A stretch of 64,000 nucleotides of DNA from an uncultured Pseudovibrio sp. (GCA_947496145.1 CANMBS010000030.1:1-64000), one strand, 5' to 3'; counted from the stretch's first letter, positions 37,120 to 46,804 are shown. Numbers and translations are program-made. The notes: generated from the letters alone by a model not told the origin.

Positions 37120-37731
37120 ATGACTGCCAATCAAGCACAGTCGCACAATCCTGACCAGCCCGGTGCCATTCCTGAGGACCAGCATGCAACCGATGGTATA
37201 CAGCGCACCTGGCTGGACCGTCAGATTTGCAGAGCCAGTAGCCTGATTGCCTGGATTATCTTTATTGCCATGGCGATCTCGGTCATTGAGGTCTTCTCTC
37301 GATACCTGTTCAACTCGCCAACAAGCTGGGTGCACGAAACCGTTGTGTTCCTTGTCTCTGTTGCCTTTTCCATTGGCGGTCCGGTTGCCATGGCCCGCGA
37401 CAAGCACATCCGCGTGCGCATGATCTATGACGCATTGCCCGCCTCCAGACGCAATTACCTTGATATTCTGAACTCTCTCATCACCCTGATTTTCTGTGCT
37501 GGCTTTGCCTATGCCGCCTATCTGATGGTGATGACTGCTACGCACAATCCGTTTGGCGAAATCCAGCTGGAACGTTCCGGTACCTCCTGGAACCCGGCTT
37601 TCCCTGCTTATACCAAGATCGTTATTCTGGTTGGTCTGCTCACCATGACGGCGCAAACCGTTTTGCACCTGATTTACTTCCTGCGCGGCGGCGATGCCCG
37701 TTTCATGAAAAATGAGGAGAGCGGGAAATGA
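37120..37731 (+). CDS. dctQ: TRAP small permease DctQ (sugar-acid operon)
   Basis: 203 aa with four transmembrane helices after a 40-residue hydrophilic head. DctQ signature EVFSRYLFNSPTSWVHE. ATG at 37120 has AAAGGCG in front; ATG at 37096 is an in-frame alternative. Its end overlaps dctM (ATGA). Confidence 0.9.
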   Translation: MTANQAQSHNPDQPGAIPEDQHATDGIQRTWLDRQICRASSLIAWIIFIAMAISVIEVFSRYLFNSPTSWVHETVVFLVSVAFSIGGPVAMARDKHIRVRMIYDALPASRRNYLDILNSLITLIFCAGFAYAAYLMVMTATHNPFGEIQLERSGTSWNPAFPAYTKIVILVGLLTMTAQTVLHLIYFLRGGDARFMKNEESGK

Positions 37732-39074
37732 TCTTCCAATTCATTCACGAAATTCTCAACCTGAAAGCTCTCGGCATTGAGTGGGGCACCTATATCCTTG
37801 TCGGCTCTATCTTTCTGCTGCTGCTGACTGGTCTGCCGCTGGCCTTCACCACCGGTCTTGTTGCTCTGATTTTCACGTTCGGCTGGTTCGGCCCAATGGC
37901 TCTGCCGCTTGTAACCGCCCGTATTTACGGTTTTGTTGTCGAATACTCGCTGGTTGCAGTGCCCATGTTCGTGTTCATGGCCTCGCTGCTGGACAGGTCG
38001 GGCATTGCACGAGACCTGTTTAACACCATGCGCCTGTTTGCAGGCCGGATTCCCGGCGGTGTTGCTGTCCAGACCCTGTTCGTGGCGTTCTTTCTGGCTG
38101 CCATGTCCGGTATCATTGGTGGTGAAATTGTTCTTCTGGGCATTCTTGCACTGCCGCAGATGCTGCGCCTTGGCTATAACAAGAACATTGCTATCGGCGT
38201 ATGCTGTGCCGGTGGTGCACTGGGCACCATGGTGCCTCCATCCATCGTCCTGATCATCTACGGTCTGATGGCATCTGTTTCCATCGCAGACCTGTTCCTT
38301 GCTGCGATCACTCCCGCAACGATCCTGATGTTCGCCTATGTTGCCTATGTTCTGATCCGCTGTGGTCTGAATCCGGAGCTTGGACCGGGCCTTCCAGAAG
38401 AAGAAGCTAATCTTCCATGGAGCGAAAAGTTCAAAGCCTTGCGCTCTGTGATCCTGCCTGTGCTTGTTGCCGCAACCGTTCTTGGCTCTATCTATGGCGG
38501 TGTGGCTTCTGTGACAGAAGCGGCGGCCATGGGCGTGTTTGGTGTTCTGATCGCAATTCTCATTCGCCGTGAGTTTACTTTTGAACTGGTGAACAAGGCG
38601 GTGGTGCAGACCCTGAACACCTGCGGCATGATCGTTTGGATTGGTATTGGTGCAGCAACGCTGGTTGGCGTTTACAACCTGATGGGCGGCACACGCTTTG
38701 TGTCCTCCGCCATCCTTGGTATGGGCACCTCTCCAGAGCTGATCATCCTTGCCATGATGGGCATCATGTTGATCCTTGGTCTGTTCCTCGACTGGATCGG
38801 TATTGCCATGCTTTGTCTGCCAATCTTCGTACCGATTGTTGTGCAGCTTGGTTACAGCCCAATCTGGTTTGGTATCCTGTTTGCGGTAAACATGCAGGTT
38901 TCCTTCCTGTCACCACCATTCGGTCCGGCGGCCTTCTACCTGAAAGGCGTGGCTCCTCCGGATATCTCGCTTAAGGACATCTACACCTCACTGGTTCCGT
39001 TCATCTGCATTCAGATCATCGTTCTTGTTGCAATGCTGACGTTCCCGAGCCTGTCCATGTGGATCCTCAACTAA
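37728..39074 (+). CDS. dctM: TRAP large permease DctM (sugar-acid operon)
   Basis: 448 aa, about 12 transmembrane helices, Na+-coupled permease. Landmarks include GGALGTMVPPSIVLI, GSIYGGVASVTEAAAMG and SPPFGPAAFYLKG. Translationally coupled to dctQ. Different subfamily from the DctM at 11454-12725, consistent with another substrate. Confidence 0.95.
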   Translation: MIFQFIHEILNLKALGIEWGTYILVGSIFLLLLTGLPLAFTTGLVALIFTFGWFGPMALPLVTARIYGFVVEYSLVAVPMFVFMASLLDRSGIARDLFNTMRLFAGRIPGGVAVQTLFVAFFLAAMSGIIGGEIVLLGILALPQMLRLGYNKNIAIGVCCAGGALGTMVPPSIVLIIYGLMASVSIADLFLAAITPATILMFAYVAYVLIRCGLNPELGPGLPEEEANLPWSEKFKALRSVILPVLVAATVLGSIYGGVASVTEAAAMGVFGVLIAILIRREFTFELVNKAVVQTLNTCGMIVWIGIGAATLVGVYNLMGGTRFVSSAILGMGTSPELIILAMMGIMLILGLFLDWIGIAMLCLPIFVPIVVQLGYSPIWFGILFAVNMQVSFLSPPFGPAAFYLKGVAPPDISLKDIYTSLVPFICIQIIVLVAMLTFPSLSMWILN

Positions 39075-39227
39075 CAACAATAACAAGGACACGCGGGTCT
39101 TAAACCGCCCCGCGTATCCCTCAGCCTCCCTCATCCCGCTCTTGTGCAGCGCCAGCTCCCTCAGTTGGCAGATGTTTCCCGCACCAGACCTCGTCGCCTG
39201 ATGCGTACACGTTCGAAGGTTAATGAT

Positions 39228-40958
39228 ATGTCCGAGAAGACTCATAAACGCCGTTCCCAAGCCTGGTTTGGTGGCATGACCAAAGACAGCTTCATCCACC
39301 GTAGCTGGATGCGCAATCAGGGTCTGCCGGATGATACATTTGACGGTCGTCCAATCATCGGCATTGCTCAAACTTTCTCGGAACTAACCCCTTGCAACGC
39401 GCACTTTCGTGAAGTTGCAGAACACGTGAAACGCGGTGTTCTGGATGCGGGCGGGGTTCCTTTTGAGTTTCCGGTTTTCTCCTGCGCAGAATCCAACGCC
39501 CGCCCAACTGCCATGTTGTTCCGCAATCTTGCCTCCATGGATGTGGAAGAAGCAATTCGCGGCCTGCCAATTGATGGTGTCGTGCTGCTGACAGGCTGCG
39601 ACAAGACCACACCCTCTCTCGTCATGGGCACGGCAAGCTGTGATGTTCCGGCCATCGTTGTGCCGGGCGGGCCGATGCTCAATGGCCGTTACCGTGGCGA
39701 GCTGGTTGGTTCCGGCACCCACGTCTGGAAATATGACCAGATGGTCAAAGCAGGTGAGATGACACCGGAGGAATACATGGGCGCAGAAGCGGCCATGTCG
39801 CGGTCCAAAGGTCACTGTATGACTATGGGCACAGCCTCCACGATGGGGGCCATGGTTGAAGCTCTGGGCCTGACATTACCGGGCGCTGCTGCCATCCCTG
39901 CCGTTGATAGTCGCCACGCGCTTAACGCCCGCCTGTCTGGTCGCCGTATCGTGGACATGGTGGAAGAAGATCTGAAGATCTCCAAAATCCTGACGAAAGA
40001 AGCTTTTGAGAACGCCATCCGGGCAAATGGTGCCATCGGAGGCTCTACAAATGCGGTGGTTCATCTGTTGGCGATGGCAGGCCGCATCGGCGTTGATCTT
40101 ACTCTGGATGATTGGGACCGTCTGGGCCGTGACATTCCAACCATCGTCAATCTGATGCCTTCCGGCAAGTATCTTATGGAAGACTTCTTCTATGCAGGCG
40201 GCGTACCTGCTGTGATGCGGGCACTTTTAGAAAACGACAAATTGCACACCAGCACCATCACCGCCAACGGCAAGACGCAGGCTGAAAACGTAAAAGAGGC
40301 TGAGCGCTGGGGGGATGATGTTATCCTCGACTGGGATAAGCCGCTTGTTGACTCCGGCGGTATTGCAGTTCTGCGCGGCAATCTTGCCACCGATGGCTCC
40401 ATCATCAAACCATCCGCTGCAACGCCATCGCTGATGAAGCATCGCGGGCGGGCTGTGGTGTTTGAAGATATTGAGGACTACAAGGCCAAGATTGAAGACT
40501 CTGATCTGGATATTGATGAAACCTGCGTCATGGTCCTGAAAGGCGCTGGCCCGAAGGGATATCCGGGCTTTGCCGAGGTTGGTAATATGGGCCTGCCTCC
40601 AAAAGTTCTGCAAAAAGGCATCACCGATATGGTGCGCATCTCTGACGGGCGTATGAGCGGTACAGCTTACGGCACCGTTGTGCTGCACTGCGCCCCGGAA
40701 GCGGCAGCAGGTGGCAATATCGCACTTGTCCGAAACGGGGACATGATCTCACTCGATGTTGAAAAACGCTCCCTCGTTCTGGAAGTCTCCGATGAGGAAC
40801 TGGCACGCCGCCGCGCTGCGTGGGGTGCCCCAGATTTTTCCAGAGAAGGCGGGTATCAGGGACTTTATCGCCGCACGGTGATGCAGGCAGATACGGGCTG
40901 TGATCTTGATTTCCTAGTGGGTTGCCGCGGTGCCGAGATTCCACGCGAAAGCCACTAG
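39228..40958 (+). CDS. IlvD/Edd-family sugar-acid dehydratase
   Basis: 576 aa Fe-S dehydratase related to dihydroxy-acid dehydratase and 6-phosphogluconate dehydratase. Cluster-binding Cys motifs are SCAESNARPT, TGCDKTTP and the GHCMTMGTAST segment. The length and the SQAWFGGMTKDSFIHRSWM start match the L-arabinonate/D-xylonate dehydratase subgroup rather than IlvD. It converts an aldonate to a 2-keto-3-deoxy acid. ATG at 39228 follows GAAGGT. With the adjacent TRAP genes, aldolase and enolase-superfamily enzyme, it is the core of a sugar-acid pathway. Confidence 0.9.
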   Translation: MSEKTHKRRSQAWFGGMTKDSFIHRSWMRNQGLPDDTFDGRPIIGIAQTFSELTPCNAHFREVAEHVKRGVLDAGGVPFEFPVFSCAESNARPTAMLFRNLASMDVEEAIRGLPIDGVVLLTGCDKTTPSLVMGTASCDVPAIVVPGGPMLNGRYRGELVGSGTHVWKYDQMVKAGEMTPEEYMGAEAAMSRSKGHCMTMGTASTMGAMVEALGLTLPGAAAIPAVDSRHALNARLSGRRIVDMVEEDLKISKILTKEAFENAIRANGAIGGSTNAVVHLLAMAGRIGVDLTLDDWDRLGRDIPTIVNLMPSGKYLMEDFFYAGGVPAVMRALLENDKLHTSTITANGKTQAENVKEAERWGDDVILDWDKPLVDSGGIAVLRGNLATDGSIIKPSAATPSLMKHRGRAVVFEDIEDYKAKIEDSDLDIDETCVMVLKGAGPKGYPGFAEVGNMGLPPKVLQKGITDMVRISDGRMSGTAYGTVVLHCAPEAAAGGNIALVRNGDMISLDVEKRSLVLEVSDEELARRRAAWGAPDFSREGGYQGLYRRTVMQADTGCDLDFLVGCRGAEIPRESH

Positions 40959-40965
40959 CTCCCTG

Positions 40966-40997
40966 CCACTTTGCGAAGCCTCCCCTTCGCAAAGTGG
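40966..40997 (+). terminator. Intercistronic hairpin after the dehydratase
   Basis: CCACTTTGCGAAG and CTTCGCAAAGTGG, a perfect 13-bp stem with a 6-nt loop, 7 bp past the stop codon. No T-run, so transcript protection or attenuation rather than complete termination. Confidence 0.6.
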
Positions 40998-41027
40998 CCC
41001 CCGTTTCTCACTTTTAAGGAAGTAGCC

Positions 41028-41720
41028 ATGCCCAGGTACTGGACCAGCGACAAAGAGCTTTTTGCCCTGTGCCGGGAGGAGTTGTTTGTCGCCCTTGTCG
41101 GGGATGCTCTGGACACCCTCGGATATCAGCGGCAGTTTCTCGATCCCAGACTTAAACCCATTGACGATGATATGATCATCGTTGGCCGTGCCATGCCTGT
41201 GCTGGAAGCCGATTATCTCAGTGAGGCGACGACGGGAAACAACCCGCTTTCTGAAAAGCCCTTCGGCCTGATGTTTGAAGCTCTCGATGACTTGAAGGAA
41301 GACGAAATTTACATCTGCGCAGGAGCTTCTCACAGATACGCCTGCTGGGGTGGTCTCATGTCGACCCGGGCTCAGGTGTGTAAAGCGGCAGGTGCTGTCA
41401 TCCATGGCTTCCACAGGGATACCAAGGAAGTGCGCCGCCTTGGTTTTCCGGTCGCCTCCCATGGTTCTTATGCGCAGGATCAGGGTGTGCGTGGCAAGGT
41501 TCTGGACTGGTGCGTGCCCATCGAGATGGATGGGGTACGAGTGAACCCTGGCGACATCATCTATGGTGATCTGGATGGCGTTCTTGTTATCCCTCAGGAG
41601 GTGGAAGTCGCAGCTTTTGAAGGCGCCGTTGAAAAAGCTCGCGGTGAGAACGAAGTCCTCAAAGCCCTGCAAAATGGCATGACAACGGTCGAAGCCTTCA
41701 AGAAATTTGGCATTATGTAA
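41028..41720 (+). CDS. RraA-like / HMG aldolase-family protein
   Basis: 230 aa of the RraA / 4-hydroxy-4-methyl-2-oxoglutarate aldolase family, class II divalent-metal aldolases that split 2-keto acids to pyruvate. The family signature GGLMSTRAQ and the metal-site GDLDGVLVIP are present. ATG at 41028 after AAGGAAG. In this operon it probably cleaves or decarboxylates the keto-deoxy acid made by the dehydratases (inference). Confidence 0.85.
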   Translation: MPRYWTSDKELFALCREELFVALVGDALDTLGYQRQFLDPRLKPIDDDMIIVGRAMPVLEADYLSEATTGNNPLSEKPFGLMFEALDDLKEDEIYICAGASHRYACWGGLMSTRAQVCKAAGAVIHGFHRDTKEVRRLGFPVASHGSYAQDQGVRGKVLDWCVPIEMDGVRVNPGDIIYGDLDGVLVIPQEVEVAAFEGAVEKARGENEVLKALQNGMTTVEAFKKFGIM

Positions 41721-41780
41721 TCAAGAAAGGAGAGCAGGCCCCATTAAATCCCTGCGGCTCCTCACAGTCAGGTTAATCCG

Positions 41781-42989
41781 ATGAAAATCACTGGTATCGA
41801 AACAATCAACCTCAAAGAGTTTCGCAATGTCACATGGGTGCGTGTTCACACAGATGCGGGCAGCTTTGGCCTTGGTGAAACCTTTTACGGCACCGACGCC
41901 GTCTGTGGCTACATTCACGAAACACTGGCCCTCGACCTGATCGGCAAAGACCCGACCTGCATTGACGCCCTTTCGCGCATGATGCTCAACCCGATCTGCG
42001 GCTTCAACTCCACGGGCGCCGAAATGCGCGCCGCCTCTGCGGTTGATATTGCCCTCTGGGATTTGGCAGGCAAAACCCTTGGGGTGCCTGTTCATCAGTT
42101 ACTTGGTGGCAAAAGCCGCAAAAAAATCCGCGCTTACAACACCTGTGCAGGGTATCAATATGTGCGCGACAAACAGGTCAACACCACGACAGACTGGAGC
42201 GCCGACACAGCCGACCAGGGTCCCTATGAGGATCTGGAAGCATTTTTGCACGATGCCGGACCGCTTGCCAAAAGCCTGCTGGATATGGGCTTTCGCGGCA
42301 TGAAAATCTGGCCGTTTGACCAGTATGCTGTGAAGACCAACGGCACCGACATTTCGCCGGAAGACCTTGAAGCTGGCTTGCGTCCCTTCAAGCAGATTCG
42401 TGAAGCTGTTGGTGAGGCCATGGATATCCACGTGGAGCTGCATTCCGTGTGGAACCTGCCAATGGCGGAAAAGATCGCGCGCGCACTGGAGCCTTACAAC
42501 GTCTACTGGCTCGAAGACCCGATCAAGATGACAAATGTGGATGCCCTTGCTAAATACGCAAGGCGCGCCAATGCATGGGTTACAGCCAGCGAAAATCTTG
42601 CAACGCGCTGGTCGTTCCGCGAACTTTTTGAAAAGAAAGCTACTGACGTTTGCATGCTGGACATCGGCTGGTGTGGAGGCCTTTCTGAAGCCAAGAAGAT
42701 CGCCACCATGGCAGAGGCCTATGAACTACCAATCGCGCCTCATGACTGTACCGGTCCCGGCCTGCTGACAGCTGCCGTACACCTTTCAATTAATGCCCCT
42801 AATGCTTTGGTGCAGGAGATGGTGCGTGCCTTTTACTTCGGCTGGTACAACGAGTTGGTGAGCGGCCTGCCTGAATTCGACAACGGCTATCTGCTTGCTC
42901 CGACAAAACCGGGTCTGGGCATGGAGCTGAACCCGGAAGTCTTCACAAGAGAAGATGCGACTATCCGTCTGACAGGGACCGTCTCATAA
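41781..42989 (+). CDS. Enolase-superfamily (mandelate racemase-type) sugar-acid dehydratase
   Basis: 402 aa. N-terminal capping domain then a (beta/alpha)7-beta barrel. Metal ligands and acid/base residues are visible: GMKIWPFD, DIHVELHSVWN (Asp/Glu), YWLEDPI (Glu), ASENLATR (Glu) and the C-terminal IAPHDCTGPG (His). This set resembles galactonate/gluconate dehydratases (DgoD-like). It dehydrates an acid sugar to a 2-keto-3-deoxy product. It is the last gene of the operon, closed by a terminator at 43068. The operon thus has two dehydratases of unrelated folds, perhaps for epimeric substrates. Confidence 0.9.
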   Translation: MKITGIETINLKEFRNVTWVRVHTDAGSFGLGETFYGTDAVCGYIHETLALDLIGKDPTCIDALSRMMLNPICGFNSTGAEMRAASAVDIALWDLAGKTLGVPVHQLLGGKSRKKIRAYNTCAGYQYVRDKQVNTTTDWSADTADQGPYEDLEAFLHDAGPLAKSLLDMGFRGMKIWPFDQYAVKTNGTDISPEDLEAGLRPFKQIREAVGEAMDIHVELHSVWNLPMAEKIARALEPYNVYWLEDPIKMTNVDALAKYARRANAWVTASENLATRWSFRELFEKKATDVCMLDIGWCGGLSEAKKIATMAEAYELPIAPHDCTGPGLLTAAVHLSINAPNALVQEMVRAFYFGWYNELVSGLPEFDNGYLLAPTKPGLGMELNPEVFTREDATIRLTGTVS

Positions 42990-43067
42990 ACAATACCCTG
43001 TCATATGTGGCTAGGAACCCGGACAAACGGGCAATCACATGCCATCTTAAAAACTTGCATTTCGCAG

Positions 43068-43100
43068 CCCCGCTTCCCCCCTGGAAGCGGGGTTTTCTTT
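43068..43100 (+). terminator. Rho-independent terminator of the sugar-acid operon
   Basis: CCCCGCTTCC and GGAAGCGGGG, a perfect 10-bp stem with a 5-nt loop, followed by TTTTCTTTT. Confidence 0.93.
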
Positions 43101-43156
43101 TACATCATCGTTTGCAGGCTTTCAGAGCCGGCGATGTTTCAATGAGCCACTTAACT

Positions 43157-43999
43157 TCACAGCTTTCGGGCTATGACCAGGCTTCCGGGAACAGGATTAC
43201 CTTTCTCATTGCGTAGTATTATGTGCGTCAGGTCGGATAAATCGAACTTGTTTTGGTTCAATAACGTACGCACATAGTCTTGAGAATGGGCGTAGCGCCA
43301 ATACTTTCCAACTGTATAGGGCTGTCCGTCAGCTACGGTTTCCGGTTGGGTTTCGGTGGAGAAGAGGAAAATACCTCCGGCCACCATATTTCGGGCCACA
43401 CCAGCGAAAATCTCATCCAGTGCACCAATGTAGGGAATGACGTCTGTTAACACGACAAGGTCCCAATGCTCATGGTTGCCTTGCATGAGGAACTGAGCGA
43501 TGTCGCCTTCATACAGATCATCATAGATTTCTTTTTGTCTGGCCTTTTCCAGCATTTCTGCACTCAGGTCCAGACCAGTTTTATGTGTGGCGTGGTCTTT
43601 AAAGACTTCGCAGCAAAGTCCAGTCCCGCAGCCAAGGTCCAGCATTCGCTTGAAGGGACCAAACTGAAGTGTTTCGATCTTCTCCCGAACCTTGTCTGGT
43701 ACCGCATAGTTCAACCCATTGAGCAACTTATCGTCATAACCGTCAGACATTTTGCCAAATAGCGTTTTCACATGCGCTTCAGGCATGCAGCTGGGTGTCT
43801 CAACTTTACCCAAGGCTGCCAGATGAAGGCCTGCGCCTATATGATCATCCGGATCTTCATACAGCATGTTTTCATAGACTTCTGCCGCTTCTTCAACATT
43901 ACCAGTTTCTTCAAGGTCTAAGGCGTGATTGTACTCGATAATTTCGCAGACAATGTCTGTGAAGGGATCCAGCGGATTATCCTCTTCATCACTTTTCAT
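43157..43999 (-). CDS. Class I SAM methyltransferase with TPR-like N terminus
   Basis: 280 aa. Residues about 15-55 look like a single TPR-like helix pair (LEETGNVEEAAEVYENMLYEDPDDHIG). The methyltransferase domain follows, with SAM motif I MLDLGCGTGL and motif II region DLVVLTDVIPYIG. This arrangement matches a family annotated as TPR-containing methyltransferases. CAGGAGC precedes the ATG. Alone, convergent with the sugar-acid operon. The methyl acceptor is unknown. Confidence 0.85.
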   Translation of the reverse strand: MKSDEEDNPLDPFTDIVCEIIEYNHALDLEETGNVEEAAEVYENMLYEDPDDHIGAGLHLAALGKVETPSCMPEAHVKTLFGKMSDGYDDKLLNGLNYAVPDKVREKIETLQFGPFKRMLDLGCGTGLCCEVFKDHATHKTGLDLSAEMLEKARQKEIYDDLYEGDIAQFLMQGNHEHWDLVVLTDVIPYIGALDEIFAGVARNMVAGGIFLFSTETQPETVADGQPYTVGKYWRYAHSQDYVRTLLNQNKFDLSDLTHIILRNEKGNPVPGSLVIARKL

Positions 44000-44304
44000 T
44001 GCTGAAGCTCCTGAGTTTTATGGCAGGGTCATAACAAGCCATAAAACCCTTAAGCAATCGCGGTAGAACCTTAGTAAACCTAGTGACAAATTTTCAAGGG
44101 TTCTGGATTGCTTTGACTGGGCTCTGGATTAATTGAAAATGAGTTTGAAGAGAAATGCTTGAGGACAGAAGTAGAGTAGTTCAGGTGTTGCAGCTGGTTT
44201 GCAAGCTGTTTCAGGCTGAAATTTTCAGTATTTAAAATTGAAAAAAGGCCTCATCATTCAGTTGTTACTGCAACTCATCGTGAGCGTTTAACATATGATG
44301 TGTA
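44000..44304. other. Intergenic region
   Basis: About 300 bp with no gene recognised, between the SCP2 gene and the methyltransferase (both minus). Confidence 0.3.
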
Positions 44305-44336
44305 CCAGTCAGCCGGTAAAAGGCCCGACTGACTGG
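44305..44336 (-). terminator. Hairpin after the SCP2 gene
   Basis: CCAGTCAGCCGG and CCGACTGACTGG pair with one mismatch around an 8-nt loop, 10 bp past the SCP2 stop codon. No clear T-run. Confidence 0.5.
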
Positions 44337-44346
44337 CTTAAACTCG

Positions 44347-44637
44347 TTAACCGAGGATTTTGCCAAGGTTCATGGCAACCATTTTATCGCCACCGATTTT
44401 GATCTTGCCCATCATCACCGCAGTCATCGGGTTGACGGACCCATCCACCAAACCTTTGAAGGTTTTTGCAGAGCAGGAAATCGTGCAATCGGCTTCTGCC
44501 TCTTCTGCGCGTGCACCGTTTTCATCAACGATAATATGGCCTTCGTCTTTGATGTTCAGCGCAATCGACTTTGACATATCGACGCCATCAAGTTTACCGT
44601 TGATACCGGATACGATTTTCTGGATGAGTTCGGACAT
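44347..44637 (-). CDS. SCP2 sterol-binding domain protein
   Basis: 96 aa, a stand-alone SCP2 lipid-binding domain: INGKLDGVDMSKSIALNI, then CTISCSAKTFKGLVDGSVNPMTAVMMGKIKIGGD, the family core. GAGGAT precedes the ATG. Such proteins bind acyl chains or act as lipid carriers in the cytoplasm. Confidence 0.9.
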   Translation of the reverse strand: MSELIQKIVSGINGKLDGVDMSKSIALNIKDEGHIIVDENGARAEEAEADCTISCSAKTFKGLVDGSVNPMTAVMMGKIKIGGDKMVAMNLGKILG

Positions 44638-44752
44638 TTAATCCTCTCGTTTGCTTCTGTTGAGGAAGGCCCCGCCCTCCGTCCTGCTAAGTTTACTTAT
44701 CGGTAATCCCTGTTAAGAACAAGCGACCCAAAGGTCTGGTAAACGTAAACCA

Positions 44753-45589
44753 TTAAACCAATTCGTCATAGTGCCATGCGATATGATCGGGCATGAAAGT
44801 CGCTACAAAGTAGTAAAGGTGATCATAACCGCCATGCATGCGAAGGGTCAGGTCAACGCCTTCCTCACGGCAAACTTTCTCAAACACCCACGGCTTAAGC
44901 TGCTCTTCCAGAAACTCATCATTCGAGCCCTGATCGATAAGAATGCGTCCTTTCCAGCCCCGTTTTTTGAGAAGCTCGCAGGCATCATAATCCGCCCAGA
45001 CAGAGCGATCATTACCCAGATAACCGGAGAACGCTTTCTCACCCCATGGGCAGTTCATCGGGTTCACGATAGGAGCGAAAGCAGACACGCTCTTAAACAG
45101 GCCCGGATTTTTCATCGCAAGGGTCAAGGCTCCGTGCCCTCCCATGGAGTGACCTGTCAGACCCAATGCACTCAGGTCAACAGGGAAGTTCTCCTCCAGA
45201 ATTTCAGGCAATTCCTGCGCGATGTATTCTTCCATACGGTAATGTTTTGCCCAGGGCTCCTGCGTGGCATTCAGGTAAAAGCCGGCGCTTTTGCCCATGT
45301 CCCAACCATCATCATCTGCCACATCATCACCGCGCGGAGATGTATCGGGTGAAACGATGATCATACCCAACTCAGCAGCTGCCCGCTGGCTGCCTGCTTT
45401 GGAGACCATATTCTCCCATGTGCAGGTGAGGCCGGAAAGGTACATCAGGGTAGGGCAGTCTTCCCCGTTCAGGGCGCGACGCGGCAGAAATACCGCAAAT
45501 TCCATCGGTGTGCCGGTGGCTTTGCTGTGGTGGCTATAGACGCGCTGCTCACCATCAAAACAACGCCAGCTTTTGATCAGTTTAATCAT
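44753..45589 (-). CDS. fghA: S-formylglutathione hydrolase
   Basis: 278 aa esterase. Hydrolyses S-formylglutathione to formate and glutathione, the second step of glutathione-dependent formaldehyde oxidation. The Ser nucleophile is in TGHSMGGHGAL and the catalytic His in MHGGYDHLYYF. Start at 45589 gives the canonical length. It follows frmA on the minus strand with a 15-bp hairpin in the 76-bp gap. Confidence 0.95.
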   Translation of the reverse strand: MIKLIKSWRCFDGEQRVYSHHSKATGTPMEFAVFLPRRALNGEDCPTLMYLSGLTCTWENMVSKAGSQRAAAELGMIIVSPDTSPRGDDVADDDGWDMGKSAGFYLNATQEPWAKHYRMEEYIAQELPEILEENFPVDLSALGLTGHSMGGHGALTLAMKNPGLFKSVSAFAPIVNPMNCPWGEKAFSGYLGNDRSVWADYDACELLKKRGWKGRILIDQGSNDEFLEEQLKPWVFEKVCREEGVDLTLRMHGGYDHLYYFVATFMPDHIAWHYDELV

Positions 45590-45608
45590 TACAGCTCTCT
45601 GAAAGCAA

Positions 45609-45640
45609 AGGTCTAAGCAGGCAAATGCCTGCTTAGACCT
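45609..45640 (-). terminator. Intercistronic hairpin between frmA and fghA
   Basis: AGGTCTAAGCAGGCA and TGCCTGCTTAGACCT form a perfect 15-bp stem around AA. A weak T-rich tail follows on the minus strand, so partial termination is likely, giving more frmA than fghA. Confidence 0.65.
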
Positions 45641-45665
45641 CATTAATGTGAATCTTAAATGCGGC

Positions 45666-46775
45666 TTAGAACGTCACAACCGAACGGATGGACTTGCCTT
45701 CATGCATCAGATCAAATGCAGTGTTGATCTCATCCAGCGGCATGGTGTGGGTGATCATGTGGCCAATATCGATCTTACCATCCATGTACCAGTCCACGAT
45801 CTTCGGCACATCTGTACGACCACGGGCACCACCAAAGGCAGTACCTTTCCATACGCGGCCCGTCACCAGTTGGAACGGGCGGGTGGAGATTTCCTGACCA
45901 GCACCAGCCACACCAATGATGATGCTTTCACCCCAGCCCTTATGGCAGCACTCAAGCGCCTGACGCATTGTGGTTGGGTGGCCGATACACTCGAAGGAAT
46001 AGTCCGCACCACCGCCTGTCAGGTCAACAAGGTAAGGCACAAGATCGCCTTCAACTTCCTTCGGGTTCACGAAGTCGGTCATGCCGTATTGTTCTGCAAG
46101 TGCCTTCTTGGAAGGGTTGAGATCCACACCAACAATCTGATCCGCCCCGATCAGACGCAGGCCCTGAACCACATTAAGGCCAATTCCGCCAAGGCCGAAC
46201 ACAACAGCTTTACAGCCGGGCTCTGCTTTTGCAGTGTTGATCACCGCGCCAACGCCCGTGGTCACACCACAGCCGATGTAGCAAACTTTATCGAATGGCG
46301 CATCCTCACGGATTTTCGCAAGAGAGATTTCTGGCAGAACAGTGAAATTGGAGAACGTACTGGTGCCCATGTAGTGGTGCACCTTCTCACCATTGATGGA
46401 GAAACGGCTGGTTCCGTCCGGCATCACACCTGCACCCTGTGTTGTGCGGATGGACTGACACAGATTGGTTTTCGGGTTGAGGCAATACTCACACTGACGG
46501 CACTCAGGAGTATAAAGCGGGATCACGTGATCACCCGGTTTCAGCGAAGTAACGCCTTTGCCAACCTCACGCACAATGCCTGCGCCTTCATGGCCCAGAA
46601 TTGCAGGGAACAGGCCTTCAGGGTCATCACCAGAAAGCGTGAACGCATCCGTATGGCAAATTCCTGTTGCCATAATCTCAACCAGCACCTCAAAGGGCTT
46701 CGGGCCTTCCAGTTGAACTGTCTCGATGGAAAGAGGGGCTCCGGCCTTATAAGCAACAGCAGCGCGTGTATCCAT
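45666..46775 (-). CDS. frmA: S-(hydroxymethyl)glutathione dehydrogenase (class III ADH)
   Basis: 369 aa zinc alcohol dehydrogenase that oxidises the formaldehyde-glutathione adduct. Catalytic zinc site GICHTDAF and GHEGAG, structural zinc site with four Cys in [18 protein letters not shown]-binding [11 protein letters not shown]. Forms the formaldehyde detoxification pair with fghA. A 377-codon open frame on the opposite strand is a shadow. Confidence 0.97.
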   Translation of the reverse strand: MDTRAAVAYKAGAPLSIETVQLEGPKPFEVLVEIMATGICHTDAFTLSGDDPEGLFPAILGHEGAGIVREVGKGVTSLKPGDHVIPLYTPECRQCEYCLNPKTNLCQSIRTTQGAGVMPDGTSRFSINGEKVHHYMGTSTFSNFTVLPEISLAKIREDAPFDKVCYIGCGVTTGVGAVINTAKAEPGCKAVVFGLGGIGLNVVQGLRLIGADQIVGVDLNPSKKALAEQYGMTDFVNPKEVEGDLVPYLVDLTGGGADYSFECIGHPTTMRQALECCHKGWGESIIIGVAGAGQEISTRPFQLVTGRVWKGTAFGGARGRTDVPKIVDWYMDGKIDIGHMITHTMPLDEINTAFDLMHEGKSIRSVVTF

Positions 46776-46804
46776 ATTTAAAACCTATACGTCTTGTTTT
46801 TAGC

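Noticed and set aside
37081-37668. 195-codon minus-strand frame opposite dctQ
   Set aside because: Antisense shadow of the DctQ gene.
45648-46781. 377-codon plus-strand open frame opposite frmA
   Set aside because: Exact shadow of frmA with no family motifs, no ribosome binding site and composition rich in His, Thr and Cys as expected from antisense reading of a GC-skewed codon pattern.
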